Source: Curtobacterium flaccumfaciens UCD-AKU (GTDB taxonomy: Bacteria > Actinomycetota > Actinomycetes > Actinomycetales > Microbacteriaceae). From it: DNA of 64,000 nt. A model generated the notes under the pieces. It had not been told where the DNA came from. It saw only the letters and a program-made list of their open reading frames with translations, and did no database searches. The stretch covers positions 98,076 to 162,075 of the forward strand of contig NZ_KB714629.1 of NCBI RefSeq assembly GCF_000349565.1, given 5' to 3'. The translations under genes and the position numbers were made by a program. Shown here in pieces: positions 10,001 through 18,245 of this stretch. Each line of letters opens with the position of its first letter. Within the stretch, counting starts at the first letter, position 1.

Positions 10001-11163
10001 GATGGCTGCTCTTCCAGTTGCTCTTCGAGGGCTGTGGTCAGTTCGGGATCTGCCTCGGGCAGACGGATGGTGAAGGTCGAGCCCTTGCCGGACTGCGACC
10101 AGACGCGCACGTCACCACCGTGGTTGCTGACGACGTGCTTGACGATCGCGAGCCCGAGGCCGGTGCCCCCGGTGGCGCGCGACCGTGCGGGATCGACACG
10201 GTAGAACCGTTCGAAGACGCGGTCGAGGTCGGCCTCGGGGATGCCGACACCCTGGTCGGTGACGGCGATCTCGACGAAGCCCTTCGACGACCGGACGCCC
10301 ACACCGACGCGGGTGCCGTCCGGCGAGTACTTCACCGCGTTGGCGATGAGGTTCGACACCGCGACCTGCAGCAGGCCCGGGTCGCCCATCACCCGCAGCT
10401 TCGACTTCTTGGCGCGGATGATCTCGATCGACCGGGCGCGGGCGACGACCTCGTTGCCGTCGATGGCGGCCTGCACGATCTTGTCGATGCCGGTCTCCTC
10501 GCTGTTCTCGAGCGCGTCGACCGACTGCAGGCGGGACAGCTCGATGATGTCCTTCGTCAGCGCCCCGAGCCGCTCGGACTCGGTGATGAGCTGCGCGGCG
10601 AACTTCTTGACGTGCGCGGGGTCGTCGGCGGCGAGCACGAGCGTCTCCGACAGCAGCCCGATGGCACCGATCGGGGTCTTCAGCTCGTGCGAGATGTTGG
10701 CGACGAAGTCGCGGCGGACCTCGTCGATGCGGCGGCTCTCGGTCAGGTCGTCCGCGGTGAGCAGGACGTACCGGTTGCCCAGCTGGGCGGCGCGGAAGCT
10801 GAGGTAGCCGATGAGCTCCCCGTGGCGGCCGCGTGGCAGCTCGAGGTCCTCCGCACCCATCTCCCCGCTCTTGCGCACCCGGTCGATCAGGCCGAGCAGT
10901 TCCTGGTGCACCAGACGTCGGCGCACGACGAGCCCCGCGGTGAGTGCCTGGGGCGATGCCGCGACGACGGTGTTCGACGGGTCGATGACGACCGCCGGGT
11001 TGTGCATCGTCGAGATGACCGCTGCGACACCGTCCGGCAGGGTCCGCTCCGCCACGTCGGCAGCACGTGCCGTGCGCTCGGCGGTGATGATCAGCACCAC
11101 GACGCCCGCGCCGAAGACCCCGCCGAGGAGCATCGACAGTGGCACGAGCCACGCGTTGTCCAT
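9997..11163 (-). CDS. senX3: phosphate sensor histidine kinase
   Basis: 388 residues from the ATG at 11163; a longer in-frame start at 11208 would only add 15 residues running into the promoter repeats. One N-terminal membrane segment (WLVPLSMLLGGVFGAGVVVLIITA) is followed by a PAS-like domain (about 45–140) and no large periplasmic sensor, as in SenX3/PhoR. The dimerisation helix carries His159 in DFVANISHELKTPIGAI. The kinase domain has N, G1 and G2 boxes: NLIANAVKYSPDG, VTDQGVGIPEADLDRVFERFYRVD and GGTGLGLAIVKHV. It phosphorylates RegX3, and PhoU plus PstSCAB normally hold it in check when phosphate is plentiful. Confidence 0.92.
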   Translation of the reverse strand: MDNAWLVPLSMLLGGVFGAGVVVLIITAERTARAADVAERTLPDGVAAVISTMHNPAVVIDPSNTVVAASPQALTAGLVVRRRLVHQELLGLIDRVRKSGEMGAEDLELPRGRHGELIGYLSFRAAQLGNRYVLLTADDLTESRRIDEVRRDFVANISHELKTPIGAIGLLSETLVLAADDPAHVKKFAAQLITESERLGALTKDIIELSRLQSVDALENSEETGIDKIVQAAIDGNEVVARARSIEIIRAKKSKLRVMGDPGLLQVAVSNLIANAVKYSPDGTRVGVGVRSSKGFVEIAVTDQGVGIPEADLDRVFERFYRVDPARSRATGGTGLGLAIVKHVVSNHGGDVRVWSQSGKGSTFTIRLPEADPELTTALEEQLEEQPS

Positions 11164-11191
11164 GCCGCCAGTGTAGGGATGGTCATGCGGG

Positions 11192-11213
11192 GTTCCGGTA
11201 CCGTTCACCGTCC
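11192..11213. promoter_or_regulatory. PHO-box-like direct repeat, senX3 side
   Basis: Two contiguous 11-nt units, GTTCCGGTACC and GTTCACCGTCC, lie 29 nt upstream of the senX3 start. They match the GTTCACC-type direct-repeat PHO boxes described for Streptomyces PhoP. Confidence 0.5.
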
Positions 11214-11235
11214 GCGGAAGGCCAGAACGCGAAGC

Positions 11236-11268
11236 GTTCAGCCCCGCGTCACCGTTCGTTCACCTGCG
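11236..11268. promoter_or_regulatory. PHO-box-like triple repeat, phoU side
   Basis: Three contiguous 11-nt units: GTTCAGCCCCG, CGTCACCGTTC and GTTCACCTGCG. The block ends about 41 nt before the phoU start and just upstream of its expected core promoter. It is consistent with RegX3 control of phoU. Confidence 0.6.
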
Positions 11269-11309
11269 CTGACGACACTCGTCCGGTACGCAGAGAGAGG
11301 TACTCCCCC

Positions 11310-11978
11310 ATGCGCGAAGTCTTCCAGCAGGAACTCCAGGACGTCCAGGAGCGACTGACCGAGATCGCCGGGCTCGTCGAGTCCGCCATCACCCGAGCCA
11401 CGCAGGCCTTCGGCGACTCCGACGTCGCCCTCGCCGAAGAGGTGATCGCCGACGACGAGAAGATCGACCTCGCTGCGAACAGCCTCGACGAGATCGCGAT
11501 CGACATCCTGGCCCGCCAGGCGCCGGTGGCCCGCGACCTGCGCGTCGTCGTCACCGCCCTGCGCGTCAGCTCCTCGCTCGAGCGCATGGGAGACATGGCC
11601 GAGCACATCGCGCAGCTCGCCCGCCAGCGCTTCCCCGAGAAGGTCGTGCCGAAGGGCCTCCGCAGCACCTTCAAGGAGATGGGCAAGCACGACGTCGCGA
11701 TGGCGCAGAAGCTCACGCGCCTGCTCGCCACCGAGGACATCGCACTGTCGGCCGAGATCCGCGACGAGGACGACGCCGTCGACGAGCTGCACGCCAGCGT
11801 CTTCGACTTCGTGCTCGGCGAGGCCTGGAAGGGCGGCCCGATCGACACGGTCGACGCCACCCTGGCCTCCCGCTACCACGAGCGCTTCGCCGACCACGCG
11901 GTCTCGATCGCGAAGAAGGTCGAGTACCTGGCGACCGGCGACTGGACCGGCGCGTCCACCTCGACCGCGGCGGTCTGA
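11310..11978 (+). CDS. phoU: phosphate signalling complex accessory protein PhoU
   Basis: 222-residue all-helical cytoplasmic protein made of two PhoU repeats. It starts at the ATG preceded by AGAGAGAGG, giving the typical opening MREVFQQELQDVQERLTEIAGLVESAITRAT. Metal-binding helix patterns E-x3-D appear as EEVIADDEKID in the first repeat and DEDDAVDELHASV in the second, with RVSSSLERMGDMAEHIA between. PhoU links PstSCAB transport status to the SenX3 kinase and represses the PHO response. It is divergent from senX3–regX3. Between the genes are two blocks of PHO-like repeats, suggesting feedback regulation. A longer in-frame reading from 11139 would pass through the promoter and is unlikely. 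Confidence 0.94.
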   Translation: MREVFQQELQDVQERLTEIAGLVESAITRATQAFGDSDVALAEEVIADDEKIDLAANSLDEIAIDILARQAPVARDLRVVVTALRVSSSLERMGDMAEHIAQLARQRFPEKVVPKGLRSTFKEMGKHDVAMAQKLTRLLATEDIALSAEIRDEDDAVDELHASVFDFVLGEAWKGGPIDTVDATLASRYHERFADHAVSIAKKVEYLATGDWTGASTSTAAV

Positions 11979-12009
11979 CCCGACCCGATCGGTCTGCGAG
12001 GATCGTGGC

Positions 12010-12558
12010 ATGGCCCAGGTCGCGATCATCGTCAACGGCATGCCCGGTTCCGGCAAGAGCACGATCGGCACGGCACTCGCCGAGGTGCTCGGCTGCCCGT
12101 TCCTGTCGAAGGACCGCATCAAGGAGCCCCTGGCCGACGTCGTCGGCCCGATGATCGCCTCCCGTCCGCTCGGCGGCATCGCCATGGACACGATGTGGTC
12201 CATGGCCCGGGCCGTCGAGAACGGGGTCGTCCTCGACGCCGTCTGGCTGCCGTCCCGCGACCGGGACCGCCTGGAGGCCGGGCTCGCCTCCGCCGGGTCG
12301 CCGCGCGCCGTCGAGGTGTGGTGCGACACGGACCGCGTCACGGCCGAGCAGCGGCTGCGGGACCGGTACGACCCGGGCACCGTGCCGGTGCGGCACGAGG
12401 TGCACGGGGACATGGCCGACGTGCTGGCCTTCTGGGACGAGCACGGCGACGACGCGCACCCGGTCGGGCTCGCCGGTGTCCCGGTGATCCGGGTCGACAC
12501 CACGAAGCCCTACGACGTCGGGGCCCTGGTGCAGGAGATCGCGTCGCACTTCGTCTGA
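12010..12558 (+). CDS. P-loop AAA-type kinase-like protein
   Basis: 182-residue P-loop NTPase. Walker A is GMPGSGKST near residues 11–19, followed by ALAEVLGCPFLSKDRIKEPL, the Lys/Arg-Asp-x-Ile pattern of small-molecule kinases of the AAA_33/zeta-toxin-like group. VVLDAVWLPSRDRDRL forms a Walker B-like strand and AEQRLRDRYDPG a lid with arginines. The product resembles many uncharacterised ATP-dependent kinases (gluconate-, chloramphenicol- or nucleotide-kinase-like). The substrate is not deducible. The gene starts 31 nt after phoU on the same strand and may be cotranscribed with it. It converges on gpmA, with a shared hairpin at 12700–12730. Confidence 0.75.
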   Translation: MAQVAIIVNGMPGSGKSTIGTALAEVLGCPFLSKDRIKEPLADVVGPMIASRPLGGIAMDTMWSMARAVENGVVLDAVWLPSRDRDRLEAGLASAGSPRAVEVWCDTDRVTAEQRLRDRYDPGTVPVRHEVHGDMADVLAFWDEHGDDAHPVGLAGVPVIRVDTTKPYDVGALVQEIASHFV

Positions 12559-12699
12559 CCAGCCACGGCTCGTCGAGCCGACCGTGCTGCCGGAGCGACA
12601 CGTCGTCGACGGGGCGATCCGTTCCTCCTGGCAGAGCGACAGGAGTCGGCGGAACGTTGGCGGCCCACTGTCGCTTCCGGGAAGCACGGCACACGCACC

Positions 12700-12730
12700 A
12701 ACGCCCCGCCCGGATGCCGGACGGGGCGTT
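12700..12730. terminator. hairpin between convergent kinase-like gene and gpmA
   Basis: AACGCCCCG and CGGGGCGTT pair with an inner GCCCGG/CCGG extension. It is 11 nt from the gpmA stop and usable in both directions. Confidence 0.75.
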
Positions 12731-12741
12731 CTGCGTGGCCG

Positions 12742-13488
12742 CTACTTCTTGGCGCCCTGGGCGGCCACGGCGGCGGCGCCGGCAGCGGCGGCCTCGGGGT
12801 CCAGGTAGTACGCGGGCTTCGTCGGCGTGAAGTCGTCGTCGAGCTCGTACACCAGCGGGATGCCGGTCGGGATGTTCAGACCGGCGATGTCGTCGTCGGA
12901 GATGCCGTCGAGGTGCTTCACGAGCGCACGCAGCGAGTTGCCGTGGGCAGTGACGAGCACGGTCTTTCCGGCGGCGAGGTCCTTCGTGATGTCGGACTCC
13001 CAGTACGGCAGCAGGCGGTCGATCACGAGCTTGAGCGACTCGGTGCGGGGCAGCTGGTCGCCGAGCTCTGCGTAGCGGCGGTCACCGGACTGCGACCACT
13101 CGGCGTCGTCTGCGATGGGCGGCGGCGGGACGTCGAACGAGCGGCGCCACTCCATGAACTGCTGCTCGCCGTACTCGGCCAGGGTCTGGGCCTTGTCCTT
13201 GCCCTGCAGGGCGCCGTAGTGGCGCTCGTTGAGGCGCCAGTCGCGCTTCACCGGCAGCCAGGCCAGGTCGGCCTGCAGCAGCGCGATGTCCGCGGTCTGG
13301 ATCGCGCGGGTCAGGAGCGAGGTGTACAGGACGTCGGGGACGATGCCGGACTCGGCGATGAGGTCGCCGGCGCGCTTCGCCTCCTTCTCGCCCAGCTCGC
13401 TGAGCCGGACGTCGACCCAACCGGTGAACAGGTTCTTCTGGTTCCAGTCACTGTTGCCGTGACGGAGCAGGACGAGCGTGGAGGTCAT
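12742..13488 (-). CDS. gpmA: 2,3-bisphosphoglycerate-dependent phosphoglycerate mutase
   Basis: Glycolytic/gluconeogenic enzyme interconverting 3- and 2-phosphoglycerate; 248 residues. The catalytic RHG motif appears as [18 protein letters not shown] with His10 as phospho-acceptor. Other family marks are [21 protein letters not shown] with the acid/base Glu, the [17 protein letters not shown] motif with the second catalytic His, and [12 protein letters not shown]. The ATG at 13488 gives the standard N-terminus [11 protein letters not shown]; the longer frame up to 13665 overlaps the divergent methyltransferase gene. The tail is Ala-rich ([17 protein letters not shown]), common in actinobacteria. 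Confidence 0.96.
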   Translation of the reverse strand: MTSTLVLLRHGNSDWNQKNLFTGWVDVRLSELGEKEAKRAGDLIAESGIVPDVLYTSLLTRAIQTADIALLQADLAWLPVKRDWRLNERHYGALQGKDKAQTLAEYGEQQFMEWRRSFDVPPPPIADDAEWSQSGDRRYAELGDQLPRTESLKLVIDRLLPYWESDITKDLAAGKTVLVTAHGNSLRALVKHLDGISDDDIAGLNIPTGIPLVYELDDDFTPTKPAYYLDPEAAAAGAAAVAAQGAKK

Positions 13489-13520
13489 GCCTCCGAGTCT
13501 ACCGAGCGGTACCGGCCCCG

Positions 13521-13526
13521 TACCCT
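13521..13526 (+). promoter_or_regulatory. -10 box TACCCT placed for leaderless transcription of the methyltransferase gene
   Basis: TACCCT followed by exactly 6 nt and then the ATG at 13533, so transcription would start at or next to the start codon. There is no Shine–Dalgarno sequence, consistent with a leaderless mRNA. Confidence 0.5.
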
Positions 13527-13532
13527 TGACGC

Positions 13533-14306
13533 ATGCCCATCGGGAACGTGACGCGCGGGACGACCGGGTACAACCGGCTCCGCCGCGTCGACCGGTGGAT
13601 CGCGACCCTGCCGGTGCTGCGCCGGACGGACGACCCGCTCGTCGCCGACGTCGGCTACGGGGCATCGCCGACCACCACCCTCGAGCTCCGCGACCGGCTG
13701 GCGGCCGTCCGACCGGACGTCGAGGTGACCGGCATCGAGATCGAGCCCTCGCGAGTCGCGCTCGCGAACGCCGGGACCCGCGACGGCGTGACCTTCCGCC
13801 TGGGTGGCTTCGAGACGCCGACGCCCGGGCAGCGCCGACCCGCCGTCATCCGGGCCTTCAACGTGCTGCGGCAGTACGACGAGTCCGCGGTGGTCGGGTC
13901 GTGGCGGATCATGCAGGACCGGCTGCAGCCCGGCGGTGCGCTCGTCGAGGGGACGTGCAACGAAGTCGGCCGGGTCGCATCGTGGGTGACGCTCGACGAC
14001 GTCGCGCCACGGACCTTCACGGTGTCGCTCCGCCTCGCCGGGCTCGACGTCCCCTCCATCGTCGCCGAGCGCCTGCCGAAGGCCCTGATCCACCGCAACG
14101 TGCCCGGCGAACGGGTGCACGCGTTCCTCGGCGACCTCGACCTGTCGTGGGCGGTCGCGGCTCCGCTCGGCACGTACGGACCCCGGCAGCGGTGGATCGC
14201 CACGGTGCGCGGCATGCGCGGCCGCGGGTGGCCGGTGCTGCACGGCGTGACCAGGTGGCGGCTCGGCGAGCTCAGCGTCCCCTGGTCGGCCGTCGAGCCC
14301 GCCTGA
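13533..14306 (+). CDS. class I SAM-dependent methyltransferase-like protein
   Basis: 257 residues. After a basic N-terminus ([18 protein letters not shown]) comes a Rossmann methyltransferase core. [20 protein letters not shown] occupies motif I (usually a Gly-rich loop, here GYGASP). [16 protein letters not shown] carries the acidic residue that would contact the SAM ribose, and [38 protein letters not shown] resembles motifs IV–VI. The target is unknown. It is divergent from gpmA and converges on ygfZ. The likely leaderless start is described separately. Confidence 0.75.
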   Translation: MPIGNVTRGTTGYNRLRRVDRWIATLPVLRRTDDPLVADVGYGASPTTTLELRDRLAAVRPDVEVTGIEIEPSRVALANAGTRDGVTFRLGGFETPTPGQRRPAVIRAFNVLRQYDESAVVGSWRIMQDRLQPGGALVEGTCNEVGRVASWVTLDDVAPRTFTVSLRLAGLDVPSIVAERLPKALIHRNVPGERVHAFLGDLDLSWAVAAPLGTYGPRQRWIATVRGMRGRGWPVLHGVTRWRLGELSVPWSAVEPA

Positions 14307-14318
14307 CGCAGCGGCGCA

Positions 14319-14380
14319 GAACACCGGTGTTCGCGCTCCGAACACCCGCGAACCGCGGTGCGACCGGCGAACACCGGTGT
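14319..14380. repeat. repeated GAACACCGGTGT palindromes between convergent genes
   Basis: A perfect 14-bp palindrome GAACACCGGTGTTC (14319–14332) and a second GAACACCGGTGT (14369–14380) lie 50 nt apart, with CGAACACCC between. They could pair with each other to form a terminator for the convergent transcripts, or bind a dimeric protein. Confidence 0.45.
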
Positions 14381-14402
14381 CTTGCGACCGTCAACGCGCA
14401 GG

Positions 14403-15485
14403 CTAGGAGCGCTTCACGGCTCCGAGACGGGGCAGGCGCGGGACGTTCGCCGTCGCACCGGCCTCGGGCGGGACGATGGTCTCCTGCGCCGCGGTCACCA
14501 CGACGTCGTCGGCCTCGAGCCGCAGGGTCGCGGTGGGGTCGAGGGAACGCTTGACCACGGCGAGCCCGATCGGACCGAGCTCGTGGTGGATCGCCGACGC
14601 CGACAGCCGACCGACCTGCTTGTCGTCGAGCAGCACGGGGGTGCCGGGTGCCGGCAGCACGCCGTCGGACCCGTCCAGGTGCAGCAGCACGGCCCGACGC
14701 GGCGGGTGCCCGAGGTTGTGGACCTTGGCGACGGTCTCCTGCCCGCGGTAGCAGCCCTTCGACAGGTGCACGGCGGAACGCAGCCAGTCGAGCTCGTGCG
14801 GGATCGTCCGCTCGTCGACGTCGGACAGGACCGGTCGCCAGGCGGCGATCCGCAACGCCTCGTACGCCAGGAGCCCCGCGACGGGGACGTCCGACGCGGC
14901 GATCGCGGCCGCAGTGCCGGGGGTGACCACGGCGATGCGGAGGGTCCAGTCGGAGCCGGGGTGGGCCTCCTGGGCGGCGTAGCCCCACCCGCCGGGCGTG
15001 ACGACGCCCCACGGGTCGACCCACTCGACGACGGGTCGTTTCGGCAGTTCGACGGAGGCGAACGGTGCGGTCTCGCCGAGCCAGCCGAGGGTGACGAAGT
15101 CGGCCGAACGGTCGGCGACCTCGACCCGGAGCATGAAGCGCATCGAGTCGAGCCAGCCGGCGAGCGGCGCAGCGTCAGGGCGCTCGGAGAGCAGCCAGGC
15201 GGTCGCACCGTCGTCCACGATCCGGGCCGCGTGCTCGACGCGTCCGGCCTGGTCGAGCACGAGCGTCTCGGTGCTGACGCCCGTGGGCAACCCGGTGAGC
15301 TGCTGCGAGGTGATCGAGTTGAGCCACGACAGGCGGTCCGGCCCGGAGACCGTGACGACACCCAGACCGAGCTCGACGACGGCGCGGCCGCGGGACAGCA
15401 GGCGCTGCTCCCCGATCGGGTTGCCGAAGTGCGCGGCGACCGAATCGGCCGCGACGAAGCCGTCCCGCGCGGCGAACACCGACAT
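14403..15485 (-). CDS. ygfZ: YgfZ/GcvT-domain folate-binding protein
   Basis: About 360 residues with the tripartite aminomethyltransferase/YgfZ fold. The family signature K-G-C-Y-x-G-Q-E is present as LSKGCYRGQETVAKV, which separates YgfZ-type iron–sulfur-cluster maintenance proteins from true GcvT. The N-terminal region shows DRLSWLNSITSQQLTGL and the C-terminus the beta-barrel domain. The protein is thought to bind tetrahydrofolate and help assemble or repair certain [4Fe–4S] enzymes. The ATG at 15485 overlaps the TGA of the upstream nitrobindin-like gene by one base; a GTG one codon earlier would give a 4-nt overlap. Either way the two are coupled. Confidence 0.88.
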   Translation of the reverse strand: MSVFAARDGFVAADSVAAHFGNPIGEQRLLSRGRAVVELGLGVVTVSGPDRLSWLNSITSQQLTGLPTGVSTETLVLDQAGRVEHAARIVDDGATAWLLSERPDAAPLAGWLDSMRFMLRVEVADRSADFVTLGWLGETAPFASVELPKRPVVEWVDPWGVVTPGGWGYAAQEAHPGSDWTLRIAVVTPGTAAAIAASDVPVAGLLAYEALRIAAWRPVLSDVDERTIPHELDWLRSAVHLSKGCYRGQETVAKVHNLGHPPRRAVLLHLDGSDGVLPAPGTPVLLDDKQVGRLSASAIHHELGPIGLAVVKRSLDPTATLRLEADDVVVTAAQETIVPPEAGATANVPRLPRLGAVKRS

Positions 15486-16087
15486 CACTCGACCTTCGCG
15501 AGCTGCCCCGAGGCGTGCGAGGTGAGTTCACGGCCGAGCGCGGCGATGTCCCACGCCCAGAAGAGCTTGCCCTCGACCAGGCCGTACAGGCGGGTCGCGG
15601 CGGAGTAGTCCTTCGCGTTCGGCGAGCGCAGCACGGCGTCGGTCGACAGGTCGATCCGGCCCTTCAGCACACGGCCGACGTAGAGCTCGTTGACGCCCGT
15701 CGGGTGGATGATCGCGGCCTCGACGTCGAAGCCGTCGGTCGTGTTGCGGAGCGCCTCGACGCTCTCGACCGTGCTGAAGGGCGTGGGCCCCTCGCCCAGG
15801 AGCATCGCGGGGCCGCGGTCGCCGGGCTCGGTCGGACGGTCGATCCGCCAGTAGCCCATCTCGGCGGCGAGCGGGGTGTGTTCGTCGTCGAGCAGCCACG
15901 TGGTGGACGAGTAGTTCAGGTAGGGCAGGCCGTCGTGGCTGAAGCTGACGCGCTGGCCGAACTCGTAGTTCCGGACCTCGTCGTCGTCACCGACCGGGTA
16001 CTCGACCACACCGGTGCCCTCCCACACGCCGACCAGCCACGACAGCGGGACCAGTTCGGGGGCGAGGCCTTCGGGCAGCTCGATCAA
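15485..16087 (-). CDS. nitrobindin-like heme-binding beta-barrel protein (FABP-like)
   Basis: 200-residue cytoplasmic beta-barrel. The nitrobindin/DUF1794 signature G-x-W-x-G-x-G occurs in LSWLVGVWEGTGVVEYP near the N-terminus, followed by the anti-parallel strands FGQRVSFSHDGLPYLNYSSTTWLL and MGYWRIDRP. Actinobacterial members bind heme in a ferric state and may detoxify peroxynitrite or nitric oxide. The proximal His is not securely identifiable from the sequence alone, though HPTG and TSHASG near the C-terminus are candidates. The TTG start at 16087 overlaps the stop of the upstream 38-residue membrane peptide gene by 4 nt. Confidence 0.85.
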   Translation of the reverse strand: MIELPEGLAPELVPLSWLVGVWEGTGVVEYPVGDDDEVRNYEFGQRVSFSHDGLPYLNYSSTTWLLDDEHTPLAAEMGYWRIDRPTEPGDRGPAMLLGEGPTPFSTVESVEALRNTTDGFDVEAAIIHPTGVNELYVGRVLKGRIDLSTDAVLRSPNAKDYSAATRLYGLVEGKLFWAWDIAALGRELTSHASGQLAKVE

Positions 16088-16200
16088 CGCTGACCCTTGA
16101 ACAGCTTCACGACGACGACCACCGAGATGAACGCGATCGCGAGCGACGCCAGGCCGAGGAGGCCGACGTAGAAGAGCTCGAGCGCAAGCAGCGAATCCAT
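16084..16200 (-). CDS. 38-residue single-pass membrane peptide
   Basis: Short coding sequence with ATG at 16200 and TGA at 16084–16086. It encodes MDSLLALELFYVGLLGLA… with one hydrophobic helix (residues 3–31) and a basic end (KLFKGQR). It ends in a 4-nt overlap (TTGA) with the nitrobindin-like gene, the same junction style as the next gene pair, which argues that it is truly translated. Function is unknown; it may be a small membrane partner of the downstream heme/Fe–S proteins. Confidence 0.6.
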   Translation of the reverse strand: MDSLLALELFYVGLLGLASLAIAFISVVVVVKLFKGQR

Positions 16201-16224
16201 GGTCCGGAGTCTACGCGGCTCGGC

Positions 16225-16518
16225 TCAACGCGCCAGGAGCACCACCGCGGTGACGAGCACCACGACGAACGCCCCGGACGACGCGATGCTGATCCGTTCG
16301 ACCAGCCCGTCCTTGGTGGCGGTGATGAGCTGCAGCACGAAGCTGACCATGACGCAGGCGACGAAGACGAGCAGCAGCCAGGCGAACGAGTCGCGCTCGG
16401 CCAGGGTCAGGACGAGCACCGCCCCGACGACCGCCAGCACCCAGACCGGCAGGACGGACGTCAGCCGCAGGCGACGCTGGTCGGTGGGGTGCACGGGCTC
16501 GGTCACGCGATCCATCAT
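16225..16518 (-). CDS. small three-helix membrane protein, unknown function
   Basis: About 97 residues from an ATG at 16518 (an ATG one codon later is equally possible). A short basic cytoplasmic N-terminus (VTEPVHPTDQRRLRL) precedes hydrophobic segments SVLPVWVLAVVGAVLVLTLA, FAWLLLVFVACVMVSFVLQLI and ISIASSGAFVVVLVTAVVLLA. The third is separated by a charged loop TATKDGLVER. I do not recognise the family. It lies upstream of the 38-residue peptide on the same strand. Confidence 0.65.
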   Translation of the reverse strand: MMDRVTEPVHPTDQRRLRLTSVLPVWVLAVVGAVLVLTLAERDSFAWLLLVFVACVMVSFVLQLITATKDGLVERISIASSGAFVVVLVTAVVLLAR

Positions 16519-16686
16519 GACAGGGGACGTGCGGAATGCTCGCACCGCCGGGTGCGGTGCTCGTGCGGGACGCTCGCACCGCCGGTGCGGTGCTGTGCGG
16601 GACGGCGCGCAATCCGTCCGGCCGGATGAGTCCTTCCCGAGCATCACTAGGATGTCTCCACGACGTCATCCACCTCCGGAGGTCCT

Positions 16687-17370
16687 GTGGCACAGCTCCT
16701 GGTACTCACCTCGACCGCGCCCGGAGACGTCCTGCCGAGCCTGGGCCTCCTGAGCCACCGGATCCGCCACGTGCCGGCCGAGGCCGCGCAGCTGGTCAAC
16801 GCCCCGCAGAGCGACCTGATGTTCGTGGACGCCCGCACCGACCTGGTCAGCGCGAAGGCCCTGTGCAAGATCCTCGCCTCGTCGGGGTCGACCACGCCGA
16901 TCGTGCTCGTCGTCACCGAGGGCGGTCTGACCGCGGTGAACAGCGACTGGAACGTCGACGACGTCGTGCTCGAGAGCGCCGGCCCCGCCGAGATCGACGC
17001 CCGCATCCGCCTGTCGGCCGGTCGTGCCGCGAAGGGCCAGACGAGCTCGAAGATCCAGGCGTCCGGTGTCGTCATCGACGAGGCCAGCTACTCCGCCAAG
17101 GTCCGCGGTCGGCCGCTCGACCTGACGTTCAAGGAGTTCGAGCTCCTGCGGTTCTTCGCCACCCACCCGTCACGCGTCTTCACCCGCGAGCAGCTGCTCA
17201 GCGAGGTCTGGGGCTACGACTACTTCGGGGGCACCCGCACCGTCGACGTGCACGTCCGACGGCTCCGCGCCAAGCTCGGGGACCTCGAGTCGCTCATCGG
17301 CACCGTCCGCAACGTCGGGTACCGCTTCAACGTCTACGACGACGAGGCCGAGCGCCTGATGGGGCAGTAG
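16687..17370 (+). CDS. glnR: GlnR-type atypical OmpR-family nitrogen regulator
   Basis: 227-residue orphan response regulator. The receiver domain (1 to ~115) keeps the central Asp in [10 protein letters not shown] but lacks the N-terminal acidic pair (VLTSTAPGD in its place), the hallmark of GlnR proteins that work as phosphorylation-independent dimers. The C-terminal winged helix has [53 protein letters not shown]. In actinobacteria GlnR controls glnA, amtB and nitrate/nitrite genes. Linkage to mshD just downstream (one-base overlap TAGTG) matches mycobacteria. The GTG start follows a GGAGG; a TAGGAT -10 candidate sits at 16648–16653. No histidine kinase partner is adjacent. Confidence 0.88.
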   Translation: MAQLLVLTSTAPGDVLPSLGLLSHRIRHVPAEAAQLVNAPQSDLMFVDARTDLVSAKALCKILASSGSTTPIVLVVTEGGLTAVNSDWNVDDVVLESAGPAEIDARIRLSAGRAAKGQTSSKIQASGVVIDEASYSAKVRGRPLDLTFKEFELLRFFATHPSRVFTREQLLSEVWGYDYFGGTRTVDVHVRRLRAKLGDLESLIGTVRNVGYRFNVYDDEAERLMGQ

Positions 17371-18197
17371 TGCTGCCCGACCTCGGCGCCTTCGTCGCCC
17401 CCGGCGAGGCCCCGCCGTTCTCCGACCAGACCCTGGTGGACGTCCGCGCCGGGCGCGCGAGCGTCCTGTCCGTCGACGACGGGGTCGCCGTGGTCCGTGA
17501 CGGTGAGCTCGAGATGGTCGTCGCCCAGGAGGCCCGCGGCCGCGGCATCGGCACCGCCCTGGTGACGCAGGCGCTCGCGCTGGGCGGCGGGGCCGCTCCC
17601 CGGCTCGCCTGGGCGCACGGGGACCACCCGGCAGCGCGGGCGCTGGCCGACCGGTTCGGCTGGCGCGCGGTCCGCACGCTGCTGCAGCTCCGGGCGCCCG
17701 TCGCCGACTCCGAGGTGGACGTCGCCGCCGACGTCGAGCTGCCCGACGGGTTCAGCCTGTCGGCGTTCCGCCCGGGCACCGACGACGAGACCGACTGGCT
17801 CGCGCTGAACGCCGCAGCCTTCGCGCACCACCCCGAGCAGGGGCGGATGACGTTGGACGACCTGCACGCCCGAGAAGCCGACGCCTGGTTCTCCGGCGAC
17901 GACCTGCTCTTGCTCCGCGATGCCTCCGGGCAGCTCGCCGGGTCGTGCTGGCTCAAGGTCGAGGACGGCATCGGCGAGTTCTACGCCGTCGCCGTGCGGC
18001 CCGACCTGCAGGGACAGCGGCTCGGTGGTGTGCTCATGCGTGCGGGAACCGCCCGGCTGCACGGCCGCGGGCTGACCGCCGCCGCACTGTACGTCGAGGG
18101 GGACAACGAGCCGGCGCTCGCGCTGTACCGGCGCTCGGGGTTCACGCAGCACGCGATCGACGTGCAGTACGCGGCGCCGGAGCAGCCCGGCCGGTAA
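17370..18197 (+). CDS. mshD: mycothiol synthase (GNAT acetyltransferase)
   Basis: Last enzyme of mycothiol synthesis: acetylates Cys-GlcN-Ins with acetyl-CoA. The 275 residues form two tandem GNAT domains. The N-terminal one is degenerate (EMVVAQEARGRGIGTALVTQAL still shows an acetyl-CoA loop). The C-terminal one is catalytic, with FYAVAVRPDLQGQRLGGVLM, GLTAAALYVEGDNEPALALYRRSGF as the typical MshD signature. The GTG start overlaps the last base of the glnR stop codon. The length is slightly shorter than the ~300 usual. Its presence shows that the host uses mycothiol as low-molecular-weight thiol. Confidence 0.9.
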   Translation: MLPDLGAFVAPGEAPPFSDQTLVDVRAGRASVLSVDDGVAVVRDGELEMVVAQEARGRGIGTALVTQALALGGGAAPRLAWAHGDHPAARALADRFGWRAVRTLLQLRAPVADSEVDVAADVELPDGFSLSAFRPGTDDETDWLALNAAAFAHHPEQGRMTLDDLHAREADAWFSGDDLLLLRDASGQLAGSCWLKVEDGIGEFYAVAVRPDLQGQRLGGVLMRAGTARLHGRGLTAAALYVEGDNEPALALYRRSGFTQHAIDVQYAAPEQPGR

Positions 18198-18245
18198 CAT
18201 TGCGTGGTCGGCGAGGGGTCGGCCATCGGGGGAATCGGGGAACGC

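Noticed and set aside
17370-18197. Generic GNAT acetyltransferase of unknown role
   Set aside because: Two tandem GNAT domains, the LYVEGDNEPALALYRRSGF signature and linkage to glnR identify MshD.
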